Assembly: GCA_017992765.1 (NCBI GenBank)
Contig: JAGOOA010000019.1
Span: 1 to 47,315 of the forward strand
Length of the DNA: 47,315 nucleotides
Direction: 5' to 3'
Origin: Syntrophorhabdaceae bacterium
GTDB taxonomy: Bacteria; Desulfobacterota; Syntrophorhabdia; Syntrophorhabdales; Syntrophorhabdaceae
In this document: positions 24,610-35,299 of the stretch, in pieces
Layout: each line of letters opens with the position of its first letter
Numbering within the stretch: position 1 is the first letter of the stretch
The notes under the pieces: generated by a model
What the model was told of the DNA's origin: nothing
What the model saw: the letters and a program-made list of their open reading frames with translations, nothing else
Databases searched by the model: none
Translations under genes and position numbers: made by a program

Positions 24610-25954
24610 CGAGGTTCTGAAGGCTACGAAGGGCGAGTTGCTGAGGGTTGAAAAGGAAGCCTTTACCGGGATATCAACAGACTCGCGGACTATCGGCGAC
24701 GGCGAGCTCTTTGTGCCGATCATGGGAAAAACCTTCGATGCGCACATGTTCCTGCTTGACGCCTACGAAAGGTCCAATGGCGGGACCATCTGTGAAAAAG
24801 AGAGAGAGGCGCTCTGCGTAACGCTGAAGGGAACGATCATTCTCGTAGAAGACGCGTCGCAGGCGCTCCTTGACCTCGCACAATACAAGCTGCAAGCAAC
24901 AGGGGGGACCTGCATCGCGATCACGGGAAGCAACGGCAAGACGACAACAAAAGAGATGCTCGTCGATATGGCGGGCAGGGCCTTCGCGGTACATTTTAAT
25001 GAAAAGAATTACAACAACATAATCGGCGTGTCCAGCAGCATCCTCGCCATCAAAGGAAAGCCCGAATTTTGCATCTTTGAGCTGGGGACAAACAACAAGG
25101 GCGAGATCGGACAGCTCGCGCGCGCGACCTGTCCGGACATATCGCTTATTACGAACATCAACCCCTCTCACCTTGAAGGCCTCGGCGATATCGATGGGGT
25201 GCTGGAAGAGAAGCTCGACCTTTTCCGCTTTACGAAGGACGGCGGGACAATCTTTATCAATGCCGATGACCCGTACATTCCCCCGCGCTACAAAGACAGG
25301 GGGCACGCTGTCTTCACATACGGCATAGAGAACAATGCCGCCTTCCGCCTCGTCGTCGAAGAAAACCTCGGCTGGGAAGGCGCCGCCTTCTCGCTGCATT
25401 TTCCCGGCGACCGGGTTCATACAAAAACAAACCTCCTTGGCAGGCACAACCTATCCAACATCCTTGCAGCCTCCTCAATCGCTTACAGCATAGGGGTGAA
25501 ACCTGCCTTGATCAAAGAATCGATCGAGGCCTTCAGTTCATATGCAATGCGATTCAGGCCTTTTATCGCCGGCAAGGGCTATACCATTGTTGACGATTCC
25601 TACAACGCAAACCCCTCTTCCATGGAATGGGCGATAAAGACCCTTCTCGAACTTCCGGCCACAGGAAAACGGATCGCGATCCTTGGCGATATGAAGGAGC
25701 TGGGGTCAAAGAGCGGCCAGTATCACAGGGAGCTTGGCAGAATGCTTTTGGAGAGCCCAATACCGGTCATCGCCCTCATCGGCGAGGAGATAAAGGAGAC
25801 TTTCAGGGAACTTGGCAATGAACGTTCACAGCTGTTCGACGACAAAGACCGTCTCGTTGATTTTATCAAAGGAAAGGCCGAAAGGGGCGACGTCATCCTT
25901 GTAAAGGGCTCGCGGGTTTCGAAGATGGAAGAGATCGTGGAGGCGCTTAAGTAA
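24596..25954 (+). CDS. murF: UDP-MurNAc-tripeptide:D-Ala-D-Ala ligase
   Basis: This 452-residue Mur ligase completes the UDP-MurNAc-pentapeptide. The ATP loop [13 protein letters not shown], the NYNNIIGV segment, [10 protein letters not shown] and [11 protein letters not shown] are all present. It begins inside the end of murE with GAGGAGG 5 bases before the ATG, and its TAA shares one base with the mraY ATG. Confidence 0.96.
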   Translation: MWLLDEVLKATKGELLRVEKEAFTGISTDSRTIGDGELFVPIMGKTFDAHMFLLDAYERSNGGTICEKEREALCVTLKGTIILVEDASQALLDLAQYKLQATGGTCIAITGSNGKTTTKEMLVDMAGRAFAVHFNEKNYNNIIGVSSSILAIKGKPEFCIFELGTNNKGEIGQLARATCPDISLITNINPSHLEGLGDIDGVLEEKLDLFRFTKDGGTIFINADDPYIPPRYKDRGHAVFTYGIENNAAFRLVVEENLGWEGAAFSLHFPGDRVHTKTNLLGRHNLSNILAASSIAYSIGVKPALIKESIEAFSSYAMRFRPFIAGKGYTIVDDSYNANPSSMEWAIKTLLELPATGKRIAILGDMKELGSKSGQYHRELGRMLLESPIPVIALIGEEIKETFRELGNERSQLFDDKDRLVDFIKGKAERGDVILVKGSRVSKMEEIVEALK

Positions 25955-27030
25955 TGCTCTATCATTTATTATATCCGCTGCACGTAAAGCTCTCCGTTTT
26001 CAACGTATTCCGGTATATTACCTTCCGGACCGTGCTGGCGATACTGTCCGCACTCATCATAAGCTTCTTCCTTACCCCTTACGTGATCAGGAAGTTCAAC
26101 GAATGGAAGATCAAGAGCGCAAAAAGGGAAGACGTGCCCGACAGGCACGAATCGAAAGCGGGGACGCCCACTATGGGAGGCTTTGTCATCCTCGTCTCCA
26201 CGATCATACCGACCCTGCTCTGGTCAGACCTGACGAACTACTACATCTGGGTGCTTACCTTTACGATGCTCTCCTTCGGCGCCATAGGCTTTGCAGACGA
26301 TATCAAAAAACTTCAGGGCAGCAACGGGAAGGGCATATCCGGCAAGACAAAACTTTTCTTCCAGACGCTCTTTGCCCTTATAACCGGTGCGCTGATCTAC
26401 TTCAAATACGGTTTCATAACAGAGCTGACGATACCGTTCTTCAAGAACTTCGCCCCCGACCTCGGCGTCTTTTACATAGTGCTCTGCGTCTTTATCATCG
26501 TCGGCACATCGAACAGCGTAAACCTTACTGACGGGCTCGACGGGCTTGCCATAGGGCCTGTATTGACGGTATGCTCCACGTTCCTTCTTTTTGCGTACCT
26601 TGTGGGCAATATAAAATTTGCCCAGTACCTCCAGGTATTCTACGTAAAAGGCGCCGGCGAGCTGACAATACTCTGCGGCGCAATGCTGGGCGCCGGCATC
26701 GGGTTCCTCTGGTACAACACATACCCTGCCGAGCTCTTCATGGGCGACACGGGCTCGCTTTCCCTTGGCGCATCGCTTGCGACGATCGCCGTTATCATCA
26801 AGCAGGAGATACTCCTCGTTATCGCCGGCGGGATATTCGTGCTGGAGGCCCTCTCGGTTATCATCCAGGTCTATTCTTTCAAGCTAAGGGGCAAAAGGGT
26901 CTTCAAGATGGCGCCGATACACCACCATTTCGAGCTCAAAGGCTGGAACGAAGGGAAGATCGTCGTACGGTTCTGGATCATTTCGATAATACTCGGCCTG
27001 CTGGCATTAAGCACATTGAAGTTGAGGTGA
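25954..27030 (+). CDS. mraY: Phospho-MurNAc-pentapeptide transferase
   Basis: This 358-residue protein with about ten transmembrane helices makes lipid I on the inner membrane. The catalytic aspartates are in FADD and [10 protein letters not shown]; the FMGDTGSL and APIHHHFE motifs complete the MraY set. It starts on the last base of murF and ends one base before murD. Confidence 0.97.
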   Translation: MLYHLLYPLHVKLSVFNVFRYITFRTVLAILSALIISFFLTPYVIRKFNEWKIKSAKREDVPDRHESKAGTPTMGGFVILVSTIIPTLLWSDLTNYYIWVLTFTMLSFGAIGFADDIKKLQGSNGKGISGKTKLFFQTLFALITGALIYFKYGFITELTIPFFKNFAPDLGVFYIVLCVFIIVGTSNSVNLTDGLDGLAIGPVLTVCSTFLLFAYLVGNIKFAQYLQVFYVKGAGELTILCGAMLGAGIGFLWYNTYPAELFMGDTGSLSLGASLATIAVIIKQEILLVIAGGIFVLEALSVIIQVYSFKLRGKRVFKMAPIHHHFELKGWNEGKIVVRFWIISIILGLLALSTLKLR

Positions 27031-27031
27031 T

Positions 27032-28357
27032 ATGGAGCTTCCCGATAGCATATTGATCGTTGGACTTGGCGCCTCCGGAATTGCCGCCGCAAAATTCCTC
27101 CACGGAAAGGGGAAGCGCATCGCCCTTGCCGACGAGAAGGACGAGACGGCGCTCGCGCCTGTCCTCAGATCGCTGAACGGGATCGGGTTCACGGGACATT
27201 TCGGCCCCCACAGGGCAGAAGACTTTCTCCGATATCCCCTCATCGTTGTCAGCCCCGGGGTCGACAGCGCGCTGCCTGTCCTGAAAGAGGCCATTGCAAA
27301 AGGGATACGGGTCATCGGCGAGATAGAGCTTGCCTATATGTTCCTCGACGCACCTGTTATCGCGATAACAGGGACAAACGGGAAAACGACGACGACGACG
27401 CTCATCGGGGAGATATTCAAAAAGGCCTTCGGCAATGTCTTCGTCGGTGGAAACATCGGGAACCCGCTCATCAATTATGCCCTTGGAGGAGAAAAGGCGC
27501 AGTATATAATTGTCGAGATCAGCAGCTTCCAGCTTGAGACGGTAGAGGCCTTCAGGGCGAATACGGCGATTCTCCTGAATATCACCGAAGATCACCTTGA
27601 CAGGTACAGGAGCTTCGACGAATACAGGGAAGCGAAATACAGGATCTTTGAGCGCCAGACGGAAGAGGACTATGCGGTGGTCATCGACGGCCTTGAGGCC
27701 CCCGGGGCCGGAAAAGGCAGGCTGCTTTCTTTCTCAACGGCAGGCCGGCCGGAAGAAGGCGCCTTTGCGGAGGGCGGCAAACTCTACGTGCGGTTGAATG
27801 GAAATGAGTTCGTATACGAACGAGGCATTTCCCCGCTCGTGGGCATACACAACACGGAGAATATCCTCGCGGCGCTCCTCACCGCCCATATATATGGCAT
27901 AGGCCAGGCAACGATAGGCGCTTCGCTCCAGGAGTTCAAAGGCCTGCCGCACAGGGTCGAGCTGGTCAGGGAACTGAAAGGGGTCAGGTACTATAATGAT
28001 TCCAAGGCAACCAACGTAGATGCCACAAAAAGGGCCCTGGAAAACATAGAGGGCAACGTGATCCTCATTGCGGGCGGCAAAGATAAAGGCGGCAGCTACC
28101 GGGCGATTGCGGAGGTTGCCCATAAGATCAAGGTCCTTATCGTTATCGGTGAAGCAAAGGAAAAGATCACCGCAGAGCTGGGGGGCCATGTCGTGATCTA
28201 CAAAGAAGAGGATATGGCCGGCGCCGTGCGCGCCGCTTACGAGGCTGCGGAAAGCGGCGATATCGTCCTCCTCTCCCCCATGTGCAGCAGCTTCGATATG
28301 TTTACGGATTACAAACACCGGGGGAACACGTACAGGGAAATGGTGGAGTCTTTATGA
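27032..28357 (+). CDS. murD: UDP-MurNAc-L-Ala:D-Glu ligase
   Basis: This 441-residue Mur ligase has an N-terminal Rossmann loop (VGLGASGIAAAKFL), the ATP loop TGTNGKTTTTT, the NITEDHLDRY segment and YNDSKATNVDAT near the C-terminal domain. It adds D-glutamate to UDP-MurNAc-L-Ala. A GAGGTGAT Shine-Dalgarno overlaps the end of mraY. Its TGA overlaps the ATG of the next gene. Confidence 0.96.
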   Translation: MELPDSILIVGLGASGIAAAKFLHGKGKRIALADEKDETALAPVLRSLNGIGFTGHFGPHRAEDFLRYPLIVVSPGVDSALPVLKEAIAKGIRVIGEIELAYMFLDAPVIAITGTNGKTTTTTLIGEIFKKAFGNVFVGGNIGNPLINYALGGEKAQYIIVEISSFQLETVEAFRANTAILLNITEDHLDRYRSFDEYREAKYRIFERQTEEDYAVVIDGLEAPGAGKGRLLSFSTAGRPEEGAFAEGGKLYVRLNGNEFVYERGISPLVGIHNTENILAALLTAHIYGIGQATIGASLQEFKGLPHRVELVRELKGVRYYNDSKATNVDATKRALENIEGNVILIAGGKDKGGSYRAIAEVAHKIKVLIVIGEAKEKITAELGGHVVIYKEEDMAGAVRAAYEAAESGDIVLLSPMCSSFDMFTDYKHRGNTYREMVESL

Positions 28358-29142
28358 AGAAGATCTGTATCTATATCCTGGCAGCGACCCTATTATACAG
28401 TTTCTTCCGCGAGCTCAACGTTGTCAAGGTGCTGCTCATGCTTGCCGCCCTCGGTGCGATCTTTGCCATAGAACTCATCCCCGCAAAATATATAATGGCG
28501 ATGAAATACCCCGTGATACTCCTTTCATTTGCCGCTACAGCCTGTTTCTTCTTTTATCCGAGGGCGCTTACAGGATACCCGATGGAGATCATCATTACAT
28601 TCCTCGCCTTTTATGGCCTCACCTTTTACATAGCCGGAATGGAAGAGAAAAAGAACGACTTCTTCAAGGAGGTTGCCGCGGTATCGATCCTCTTCATCTC
28701 CTCTTCGTTCAATCTTTTTATTGCAGGCAAGCTGCTTTTTATCGTACCCCTTGCCGTTGCAACGATCCTCTTGCTCTTCATCCTCGACAGGAGCCGCCTT
28801 GCGCCCTTCATCGCAGGATACGCCCTCATCGCCATGATAGTCGCCTACAGGCAGGGCATGCATTTCACGGGCACGGGCCTGCTGGGCCTCAATGACATCA
28901 ACCGGTATATCCTCCTTGGAGCGTCTTTCGTCTTTCTGATCATCGGCTTCGCAGGCTTTACGAAAAAACGCACCTTTGCGACGATACTGCCATTTTTCGG
29001 CTTTCTCTACATTGCGGCCGATATCCTTATGGTCCTTGGATTAAGGTCCTCAACAGGGCTTTTGTATCAACCCGTCATACTGCTCGCCATCGTAAGTCCC
29101 CTTGTCGGGATGATGCTGAAGCCCGAAGGAGAACGCATATGA
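28354..29142 (+). CDS. Unrecognised polytopic membrane protein in the ftsW position
   Basis: This 262-residue, highly hydrophobic protein has about ten candidate transmembrane segments (near 4-18, 25-42, 53-69, 77-95, 107-123, 127-144, 149-166, 184-202, 208-228, 236-255). FtsW usually has ten helices but 360-400 residues; here the large periplasmic loop with the SEDS catalytic aspartate and the conserved C-terminal proline/glycine motifs are absent. Soluble loops are short; the longest (167-183) reads QGMHFTGTGLLGLND. ATGA overlaps with murD and murG show it belongs to the operon. It could be a remodelled SEDS protein, a lipid II-handling protein or a division scaffold; the function is unknown. 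Confidence 0.75.
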   Translation: MKKICIYILAATLLYSFFRELNVVKVLLMLAALGAIFAIELIPAKYIMAMKYPVILLSFAATACFFFYPRALTGYPMEIIITFLAFYGLTFYIAGMEEKKNDFFKEVAAVSILFISSSFNLFIAGKLLFIVPLAVATILLLFILDRSRLAPFIAGYALIAMIVAYRQGMHFTGTGLLGLNDINRYILLGASFVFLIIGFAGFTKKRTFATILPFFGFLYIAADILMVLGLRSSTGLLYQPVILLAIVSPLVGMMLKPEGERI

Positions 29143-30206
29143 AGCTCGCCATCTCCGCAGGCGGTACCGGCGGCCATATATTTCCGGGCATTGCTGTCGC
29201 GGAGGCGCTCCTCGCGCAAAACAGCGCAAACGATGTCGTGTTCATCGGGACAGCCTATGGCCTCGAGGGAAAGATCATCCCGCAGGCGGGATTCCGGCTG
29301 TTCTATATTGAGGCACATCAATTTCTCGGCACATCGCCGGTCCATAAGATCAGGACCATGCTGCGCCTCATAAAGGGCGTCTCTATGGCGATGGGCATAC
29401 TTCGCTCAGAAAAACCGGATGCGATACTCGGCATGGGCGGCTTCACGTCCGTCCCTGTTGTGATTGCAGGCATCCTCCTCGGCGTACCCTGCTTCATCCA
29501 TGAACAAAACGTACAGCCCGGCCTGGCCAACAGGCTCCTCTCAAGGATCACGAGGTCCACGTTCATCAGCTTTGAAGAGACGGAGCGTTATCTTGCCGCA
29601 AAAAAGGTCCGCCACACGGGAAACCCCCTGCGCAAGAACCTGAAGGCCGGCGATGTGAACAAGCCTGATGACAGGTTTTCGATCTTCGTCTTCGGCGGAA
29701 GCAGGGGAGCGAAAAGCATCAACGATTCGATCCTCACCCTGCTGCCTTTCCTTGAGAGCTACAAAAACACGATCATGTACCACCAGACTGGCGCAGAGGA
29801 CTACGACCGCATCAGCGGCGGCTACAAGAACACCTCGGTACAGCACGAGGTCTTTCCCTTTACCGATGATATGGCGAAATATTACAGCCTTTCCGATGTG
29901 GTCATTTCGAGGGCAGGCGCTACAACGATCTTCGAGCTCGCCTACTTCAGAAGGGCGGCCATACTCATACCCTACCCCTATTCCGCAGGCGGGCATCAAT
30001 GGAAGAACGCCTCCCAGGTGGAGCAGGCCGGCGGAGGGTATGTGATCGCGAATGACGAGGCGACCGGCGAGCGGCTCTTTGACGTCCTGAAGCACCTTAT
30101 GAAGGAGCCGCAGCTGCTCAAAGAGATGGGAAAGAATATCGGCAGGATATACGTGGAAGACGCAGCGGAACGGATCATCGGAGGGATCGCTGATGGTATT
30201 TCATAA
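29139..30206 (+). CDS. murG: MurG glycosyltransferase (lipid II synthesis)
   Basis: This 355-residue GT-B enzyme transfers GlcNAc from UDP-GlcNAc to lipid I. The phosphate loop GGTGGHIFPG, GMGGFTSVPVVIAG, HEQN and the donor-site segment SRAGATTIFELAYFRRAAILIPYP are intact. It starts in an ATGA overlap and overlaps murC by 14 bases. Confidence 0.97.
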   Translation: MKLAISAGGTGGHIFPGIAVAEALLAQNSANDVVFIGTAYGLEGKIIPQAGFRLFYIEAHQFLGTSPVHKIRTMLRLIKGVSMAMGILRSEKPDAILGMGGFTSVPVVIAGILLGVPCFIHEQNVQPGLANRLLSRITRSTFISFEETERYLAAKKVRHTGNPLRKNLKAGDVNKPDDRFSIFVFGGSRGAKSINDSILTLLPFLESYKNTIMYHQTGAEDYDRISGGYKNTSVQHEVFPFTDDMAKYYSLSDVVISRAGATTIFELAYFRRAAILIPYPYSAGGHQWKNASQVEQAGGGYVIANDEATGERLFDVLKHLMKEPQLLKEMGKNIGRIYVEDAAERIIGGIADGIS

Positions 30207-31569
30207 GATAGAAAAGGTGCACTTCGTCGGCATAGGCGGCATCGGGATGAGCGGCATAGCAGAGGTCCTCCTCAATCTCGGTTTCCAGGTAACGGGTTCG
30301 GATTTGAGGAAAACAGACACCACCGAAAGGCTTGAGGGCCTCGGGGCACAGATATTTTATGGCCACCGCGAAGAGAACATCGTTGATTCCGACGTCGTTG
30401 TGATCTCTTCCGCCGTCAGGCCGGACAACCCGGAGGTAAAAAAGGCCAGGGGCCTCTTTATTCCCGTCATACAGAGGGCAGAGATGCTGGCAGAGCTGAT
30501 GAGGATGAAATACAGCGTTGCCGTAGCGGGCGCGCACGGGAAAACTACTACAACATCCCTCGTCTCCTCGATACTCGGCCATGCCGGCATGGACCCCACC
30601 TGCGTCATCGGCGGGAAACTGAACAGCCTCGGGAGCAACGCAAAGCTGGGGGACAGCAAATTCCTTGTCGCAGAGGCCGATGAAAGCGACGGAACGTTTC
30701 TCCTCCTCTTTCCGACGATCGCCGTGGCAACGAATATTGACCTCGAGCACCTTGACTTCTACAAGGATATCAACGATATCAAGGCCGCGTTTCTCACGTT
30801 TCTCAACAAGGTTCCCTTCTACGGGCTTGACATCATCTGCATCGACAATGCAAACCTTCAGAGCCTGATCCCGATGCTGAAGAGAAGGTATATGACGTAC
30901 GGCCTTTCCAAACAGGCAGACCTGCGGGCGGAGAACATAACCTATGAAGGTTTTGCTAGCCGCTTCAAGGTGATCTACAAGGGTTACGAACTGGGCGAGA
31001 TAACAGTATCGATGACCGGCGTTCACAATGTGGTCAACGCCCTTGCCGCCTGCGGCGTAGGGATCGAGCTGGACATACCCTTTGCAACCATCAAGGAGGC
31101 CCTGAAAGGTTTTTCGGGGATTCACAGGAGGCTGGAGAGAAAGTGGGACGGCGACATCACGCTTATTGACGACTACGGGCATCACCCGACAGAGGTGCGG
31201 GCGACCCTTTCGGCAATACGGAAGATGTGGAAGGGCAGGATCGTGGTGGTCTTTCAGCCCCACCGGTACACGAGGACAAAGGCGCTGATGGAGGAGTTCG
31301 TCACCTCTTTTAACGAGGCCGACGTCCTCATCATCACCGAGATATACGCCGCATCTGAAGAAAAGATAAAAGGCGTCACCGGAGCGAAGCTCTCCGAAAA
31401 GATCCGCGCGAGCGGGCATAAGAACGTGATCTTCGCGTCAACAAAGGAAAAGGCAGCGGAAAAGGTGATCGAGCTTGCCAAAAAAGGAGACGTTGTCATT
31501 ACCCTGGGTGCGGGCGACATATATAAAATCGATGAGAGTCTGAAATCGGCATGGAGTGGAAAGGCATAA
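30193..31569 (+). CDS. murC: UDP-MurNAc:L-alanine ligase
   Basis: This 458-residue Mur ligase shows HFVGIGGIGMSGIAEVL at the N-terminus, the ATP loop GAHGKTTTTSL, EADESDGTFL and IDDYGHHPTEV. It adds the first residue of the stem peptide. It starts inside the end of murG and overlaps murB by 19 bases. Confidence 0.97.
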   Translation: MVFHKIEKVHFVGIGGIGMSGIAEVLLNLGFQVTGSDLRKTDTTERLEGLGAQIFYGHREENIVDSDVVVISSAVRPDNPEVKKARGLFIPVIQRAEMLAELMRMKYSVAVAGAHGKTTTTSLVSSILGHAGMDPTCVIGGKLNSLGSNAKLGDSKFLVAEADESDGTFLLLFPTIAVATNIDLEHLDFYKDINDIKAAFLTFLNKVPFYGLDIICIDNANLQSLIPMLKRRYMTYGLSKQADLRAENITYEGFASRFKVIYKGYELGEITVSMTGVHNVVNALAACGVGIELDIPFATIKEALKGFSGIHRRLERKWDGDITLIDDYGHHPTEVRATLSAIRKMWKGRIVVVFQPHRYTRTKALMEEFVTSFNEADVLIITEIYAASEEKIKGVTGAKLSEKIRASGHKNVIFASTKEKAAEKVIELAKKGDVVITLGAGDIYKIDESLKSAWSGKA

Positions 31570-32447
31570 GAGGAGCGGTTTTGGAAAATGTCCCGATGAA
31601 GCGGTATACGTCCATGAGAGTGGGTGGGCCCGCAAGGTACCTCCTCTACCCCGTTGATGAGGCCGACCTAAGGAACATCCTGGGATACCTTATCCACAAG
31701 GATATCCCTTACAGGTTCCTGGGGAACGGGACAAACGTGATAGTCAACGACAAAGGCCTTAATGAAGCGCTCATACGGATCACGAGGATGAAGCGGAAAG
31801 GGTACAAAAAAACAAAGGACGGCGCCATCGCCGACGTATCGGGCGGTATTTCGTTAAAGCAGTTCATCAGGGACAATGCGCGGCGCGGCCTGTCGGGGCT
31901 TGAAAACCTTTACTGGATCCCCGGAACGGTGGGCGGCGCCCTCAAGATGAACGCCGGCAGCTTCGGCGCCTCGGTATCGGATTCCCTGCTGACGATGCGC
32001 GTCCTCAATGCGCACGGCCATATCGTGACGATGACAAGACGGGATGCGCCTTTCGGCTACAGGACCTCCCCCATCAAGGCTTCAGAGTGCGTTATGAACG
32101 CCCGGTTCAACCTGAAGAGCAGGGACAAGAATGAGATAGCGAAAGATATGGCACACGTCTACAGCGAACGAAAAAAGAGGCACCCCATGGAATTCCCTTC
32201 CGCTGGCTCCGTCTTTAAGGGCGTGAAGGGGGAAGCGGCGTGGAAGTTCATCGAGAAGGCCGGGTTGAAGGGGCTGAAGATCGGCGGCGCCGGCGTCTCG
32301 GAAAAGCATGCGAACTTCATCGTCAATCTCGGATCGGCAACGGCGAACGACGTCAGGGCGCTGATCGATACGATAAAGAGGGGGGTCTTCGAAAAGACAG
32401 GCGTGTCCCTCGAAGAAGAAGTGGAGCTCTGGGGTTTTAATGGATAA
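31551..32447 (+). CDS. murB: UDP-N-acetylenolpyruvoylglucosamine reductase
   Basis: This 298-residue flavoprotein reduces UDP-GlcNAc-enolpyruvate to UDP-MurNAc. FAD-binding motifs YTSMRVGGPA and FLGNGTNVIV, then IPGTVGGALKMNAG, are present. The catalytic serine is in PSAGSVFKG, and a following segment AGVSEKHANFIVN fits the short type II MurB. It overlaps ddl by 8 bases. Confidence 0.96.
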   Translation: MEWKGIRGAVLENVPMKRYTSMRVGGPARYLLYPVDEADLRNILGYLIHKDIPYRFLGNGTNVIVNDKGLNEALIRITRMKRKGYKKTKDGAIADVSGGISLKQFIRDNARRGLSGLENLYWIPGTVGGALKMNAGSFGASVSDSLLTMRVLNAHGHIVTMTRRDAPFGYRTSPIKASECVMNARFNLKSRDKNEIAKDMAHVYSERKKRHPMEFPSAGSVFKGVKGEAAWKFIEKAGLKGLKIGGAGVSEKHANFIVNLGSATANDVRALIDTIKRGVFEKTGVSLEEEVELWGFNG

Positions 32448-33348
32448 GAAGGAACTGAAAAGAAAGAGGATAGCAGTGCTCTATGGCGGGAGGTCGTCTG
32501 AGAGGGAGATCTCCATCAAAAGCGGCACCGCCGTCCTGAACGGCCTGACCAGGCTCGGCTACAACGCAACCGGCATCGACGCGGCGAAGGACCTCGTCGG
32601 AAAATTGAAAAAGGAGAAGGTGGACATTGCCTTTATCGCCCTCCACGGAAGGTGGGGTGAGGATGGGACGGTGCAAGGGCTCCTCGAGATCATGGGTATT
32701 CCCTATACCGGTTCAGGCGTTCTTGGTTCATCCATGGCCCTGGACAAAGCCATCATGAAGCTTCTCTTTGATAGTAAGGGAATTCCTACTCCGGCCTATC
32801 TGATCTCCACCTCCTCTCATACCCCGGCATTTCCGCTCCCCTATGTCGTGAAGCCGGCCAACGAAGGCTCCACGATCGGCATATCCATTGTCAGGAAAAA
32901 AAGCGAGGCGGCCCGGGCAATAGCGGCTGCGCGGAAATATGACAGGAAGATCATCGTTGAAGAATACGTCGAGGGAAGCGAAATAACCGTGGGCATAGTG
33001 AACGGAAAGGCCCTTCCCATAATCGAGGTGAGGCCGTCGTCGGGCTTCTATGATTTTCATGCAAAGTACACGAAAGGGATGACCGAATATATTATCCCCG
33101 CAAAGATAAAAAGGTCAGCGGCGAACAGGGCCCGGGGCATAGCGCTGGAGGTTTATAAAACCTTTGAGCTCTCCGGGTGCGCAAGGATCGATATGCTCGT
33201 CAAAGAGGAGGCCCCGCTGGTCATAGACATCAATACATCGCCCGGCATGACGGAAACGTCACTTGTGCCCAAGGCATGGGGGCATCTCGGCGGAACCTTC
33301 GACGGGCTTGTCGAAGAGATCCTGAAGGGGGCAAAGCCAAAGATATGA
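32440..33348 (+). CDS. ddl: D-alanine:D-alanine ligase
   Basis: This 302-residue ATP-grasp enzyme joins two D-alanines for MurF. N-terminal LYGGRSSEREIS, VVKPANEGSTIGIS (ATP lid) and the metal site INTSPGMTETSL are visible. A Ser is present where many homologues have Leu or Ile in NTxPGMTE. It overlaps ftsQ by 4 bases (ATGA). Confidence 0.95.
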   Translation: MDKKELKRKRIAVLYGGRSSEREISIKSGTAVLNGLTRLGYNATGIDAAKDLVGKLKKEKVDIAFIALHGRWGEDGTVQGLLEIMGIPYTGSGVLGSSMALDKAIMKLLFDSKGIPTPAYLISTSSHTPAFPLPYVVKPANEGSTIGISIVRKKSEAARAIAAARKYDRKIIVEEYVEGSEITVGIVNGKALPIIEVRPSSGFYDFHAKYTKGMTEYIIPAKIKRSAANRARGIALEVYKTFELSGCARIDMLVKEEAPLVIDINTSPGMTETSLVPKAWGHLGGTFDGLVEEILKGAKPKI

Positions 33349-34046
33349 AAAGGGCCTTATATATATTGTTTCTCGCACCTCTGTGCGTCCTGTCCATACT
33401 CACCATCGTTTATCTCTTCTCAAAGGACGAGCCGCTCTTCTTTTTGAAAAATGTCAGGATCAGCGGCGTGAGCCAGCTTTCGGAGCGGGACATTGTGGGC
33501 AAGGTAACGCCGTACCTGAAGGAAAGCCTCCTGAAGGTAGATATCGGGAAAATAAAAGAGGCCATTACCGACCATCCCTTCGTGCGGGAGGTCCGCGTAA
33601 AAAGGGCATATCCCTTCTCTGTCGTCATCGACGTGAAGGAAAAGGTGCCGTCGGCGTTATGGGTGAAGAACGACGGCGACGTTTTTGTCCTCGATGAATC
33701 CGGTGAGCCTTACAGGAAATTGGGCAAGGGCGCCATCAAGGGGCTCTTTATCATCAACACGAAAGAAAAAGAAGACGTGGCGAGCATATTCAGAGAGGTA
33801 AATGCGTGGTCAACAGAGGGGATCATGAAAAAAGAGAACCTGTCAGAGGTCTCATACAACGAAGGGAACATAACGCTCTTCGGGCTCGACGATGGTGTAG
33901 AGATCATACTCGGCAAGGAAGATCAGAAAAAAAGGCTCAAACGGGCTGTTGCTGTTCTGGGCGACGCCAGGAAGAGAGGGCTCCTGATAAAATGCATCGA
34001 CGCACGGTTTGAAAAAGGCGCCATAATTCAGGAAAGGAAGGGTTAA
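33345..34046 (+). CDS. ftsQ: Cell division protein FtsQ
   Basis: This 233-residue bitopic protein has one transmembrane helix (about 4-24), a POTRA domain starting FFLKNVRISGVSQLSERDI, and a beta domain to the C-terminus. The start at 33345 (MKRALYIL) is chosen because it forms an ATGA overlap with ddl and gives the normal short cytoplasmic tail; the frame is open further upstream inside ddl. FtsQ recruits FtsL/FtsB and the septal synthase. Confidence 0.9.
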   Translation: MKRALYILFLAPLCVLSILTIVYLFSKDEPLFFLKNVRISGVSQLSERDIVGKVTPYLKESLLKVDIGKIKEAITDHPFVREVRVKRAYPFSVVIDVKEKVPSALWVKNDGDVFVLDESGEPYRKLGKGAIKGLFIINTKEKEDVASIFREVNAWSTEGIMKKENLSEVSYNEGNITLFGLDDGVEIILGKEDQKKRLKRAVAVLGDARKRGLLIKCIDARFEKGAIIQERKG

Positions 34047-34047
34047 C

Positions 34048-35292
34048 ATGTTGAGAGAGGAAGACTTGCTCGTCGGGCTTGATATCGGGACCACAAAGAT
34101 CTGCGTAGTCGTGGGGAAGGTTGTGGACGGCAAGGTCAGCATCATCGGCATCGGCTCCCACCCATCTACCGGCCTTCGGAAAGGCGTAGTGGTCAACATG
34201 GACAGCACCGTAAACTCGATAAAGAAGGCCGTCGAAGAGGCAGAGCTCATGGCGGGCATTACAATAAGCAGTTGCCTCGCCGGGATCGGCGGGGCCCACA
34301 TCAAGAGCTTCAACAGCAACGGCGTCGTGGCGGTGAAGGATAAAGAGGTAAAGCAGGATGATATCATACGGGCCATCGACGCGGCAAAGGCCGTGGCGAT
34401 CCCTGCCGACAGGGAGCTCATCCACGTTATCCCCCAGGAATTCATCGTCGATGACCAGGACGGGATAAAGGACCCTATAGGCATTACGGGCGTAAGGCTT
34501 GAGGTAAAGGTCCATATCGTGACGGGCAGCATATCCTCGGCCCAGAACGTCATCAAATGCTGTAAGCTCGCCGGGCTTGAGGTTGACGACATCGTTCTGG
34601 GGCAGCTCGCGTCTTCGGAGGCGACGCTTACCCCTGAGGAGAAAGAGATCGGGGTCGCCCTCGTCGACACGGGAGGCGGCACCAGCGACATCGCCATATA
34701 CTCCAACGGGAGCATCGCCTACACAGCGGTCCTTCCCTTCGGGGGAAACAACATCACGAACGATATCGCGATCGGCCTCAGGACGCCCCTCGAAGAGGCG
34801 GAAAAGATCAAGAAGAAATACGGCTGCGCCTTTGCGGGCATGATCGGCGCCAACGAAACGATAGAGGTACCGAGCGTCGGCGGAAGGAAGCCAAGGACGC
34901 TCCAGAGAAAGACCCTCGCGGATATTATTGAGCCGAGAGTGGAAGAGATATCTTTATTGATCTACGAAGAGATCAAAAAGTCCGGGCTCGAACGGCTCCT
35001 CGCATCCGGGGTAGTCCTTACCGGCGGCTGCGCAAACCTCGAGGGCATCCCCGAACTGGTCGAGAATATCTTTAACCTCCCTTCAAGGCGGGGTTATCCG
35101 ATAGGCGTCGGCGGCCTTACCGATGTTGTGAACAACCCTATATATTCTACAGGGGTAGGGCTCCTGTTGTACGGCTTTAAAAACGGCAAGACAAGCAAGC
35201 GGGGGTATGGCCAGGGGAGGTCGATCAAAAAACTGTTTAGCGGTCAAAAATTACTCGGCAGAATGAGAGAATGGTTTAAAGAAATTTTTTAG
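34048..35292 (+). CDS. ftsA: Cell division protein FtsA
   Basis: This 414-residue actin-like ATPase anchors FtsZ to the membrane. Phosphate-1 [14 protein letters not shown], phosphate-2 [12 protein letters not shown] and the adenosine motif [11 protein letters not shown] are present. The C-terminus ends in [12 protein letters not shown], an amphipathic membrane-targeting helix. A GGAAGGG Shine-Dalgarno precedes the start, one base after ftsQ. Confidence 0.96.
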   Translation: MLREEDLLVGLDIGTTKICVVVGKVVDGKVSIIGIGSHPSTGLRKGVVVNMDSTVNSIKKAVEEAELMAGITISSCLAGIGGAHIKSFNSNGVVAVKDKEVKQDDIIRAIDAAKAVAIPADRELIHVIPQEFIVDDQDGIKDPIGITGVRLEVKVHIVTGSISSAQNVIKCCKLAGLEVDDIVLGQLASSEATLTPEEKEIGVALVDTGGGTSDIAIYSNGSIAYTAVLPFGGNNITNDIAIGLRTPLEEAEKIKKKYGCAFAGMIGANETIEVPSVGGRKPRTLQRKTLADIIEPRVEEISLLIYEEIKKSGLERLLASGVVLTGGCANLEGIPELVENIFNLPSRRGYPIGVGGLTDVVNNPIYSTGVGLLLYGFKNGKTSKRGYGQGRSIKKLFSGQKLLGRMREWFKEIF

Positions 35293-35299
35293 GAGGTGC

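Noticed and set aside
30175-31419. Open frame of 414 codons on the minus strand
   Set aside because: It is antisense to murC and rich in residues typical of a shadow frame; no motif or ribosome-binding site.
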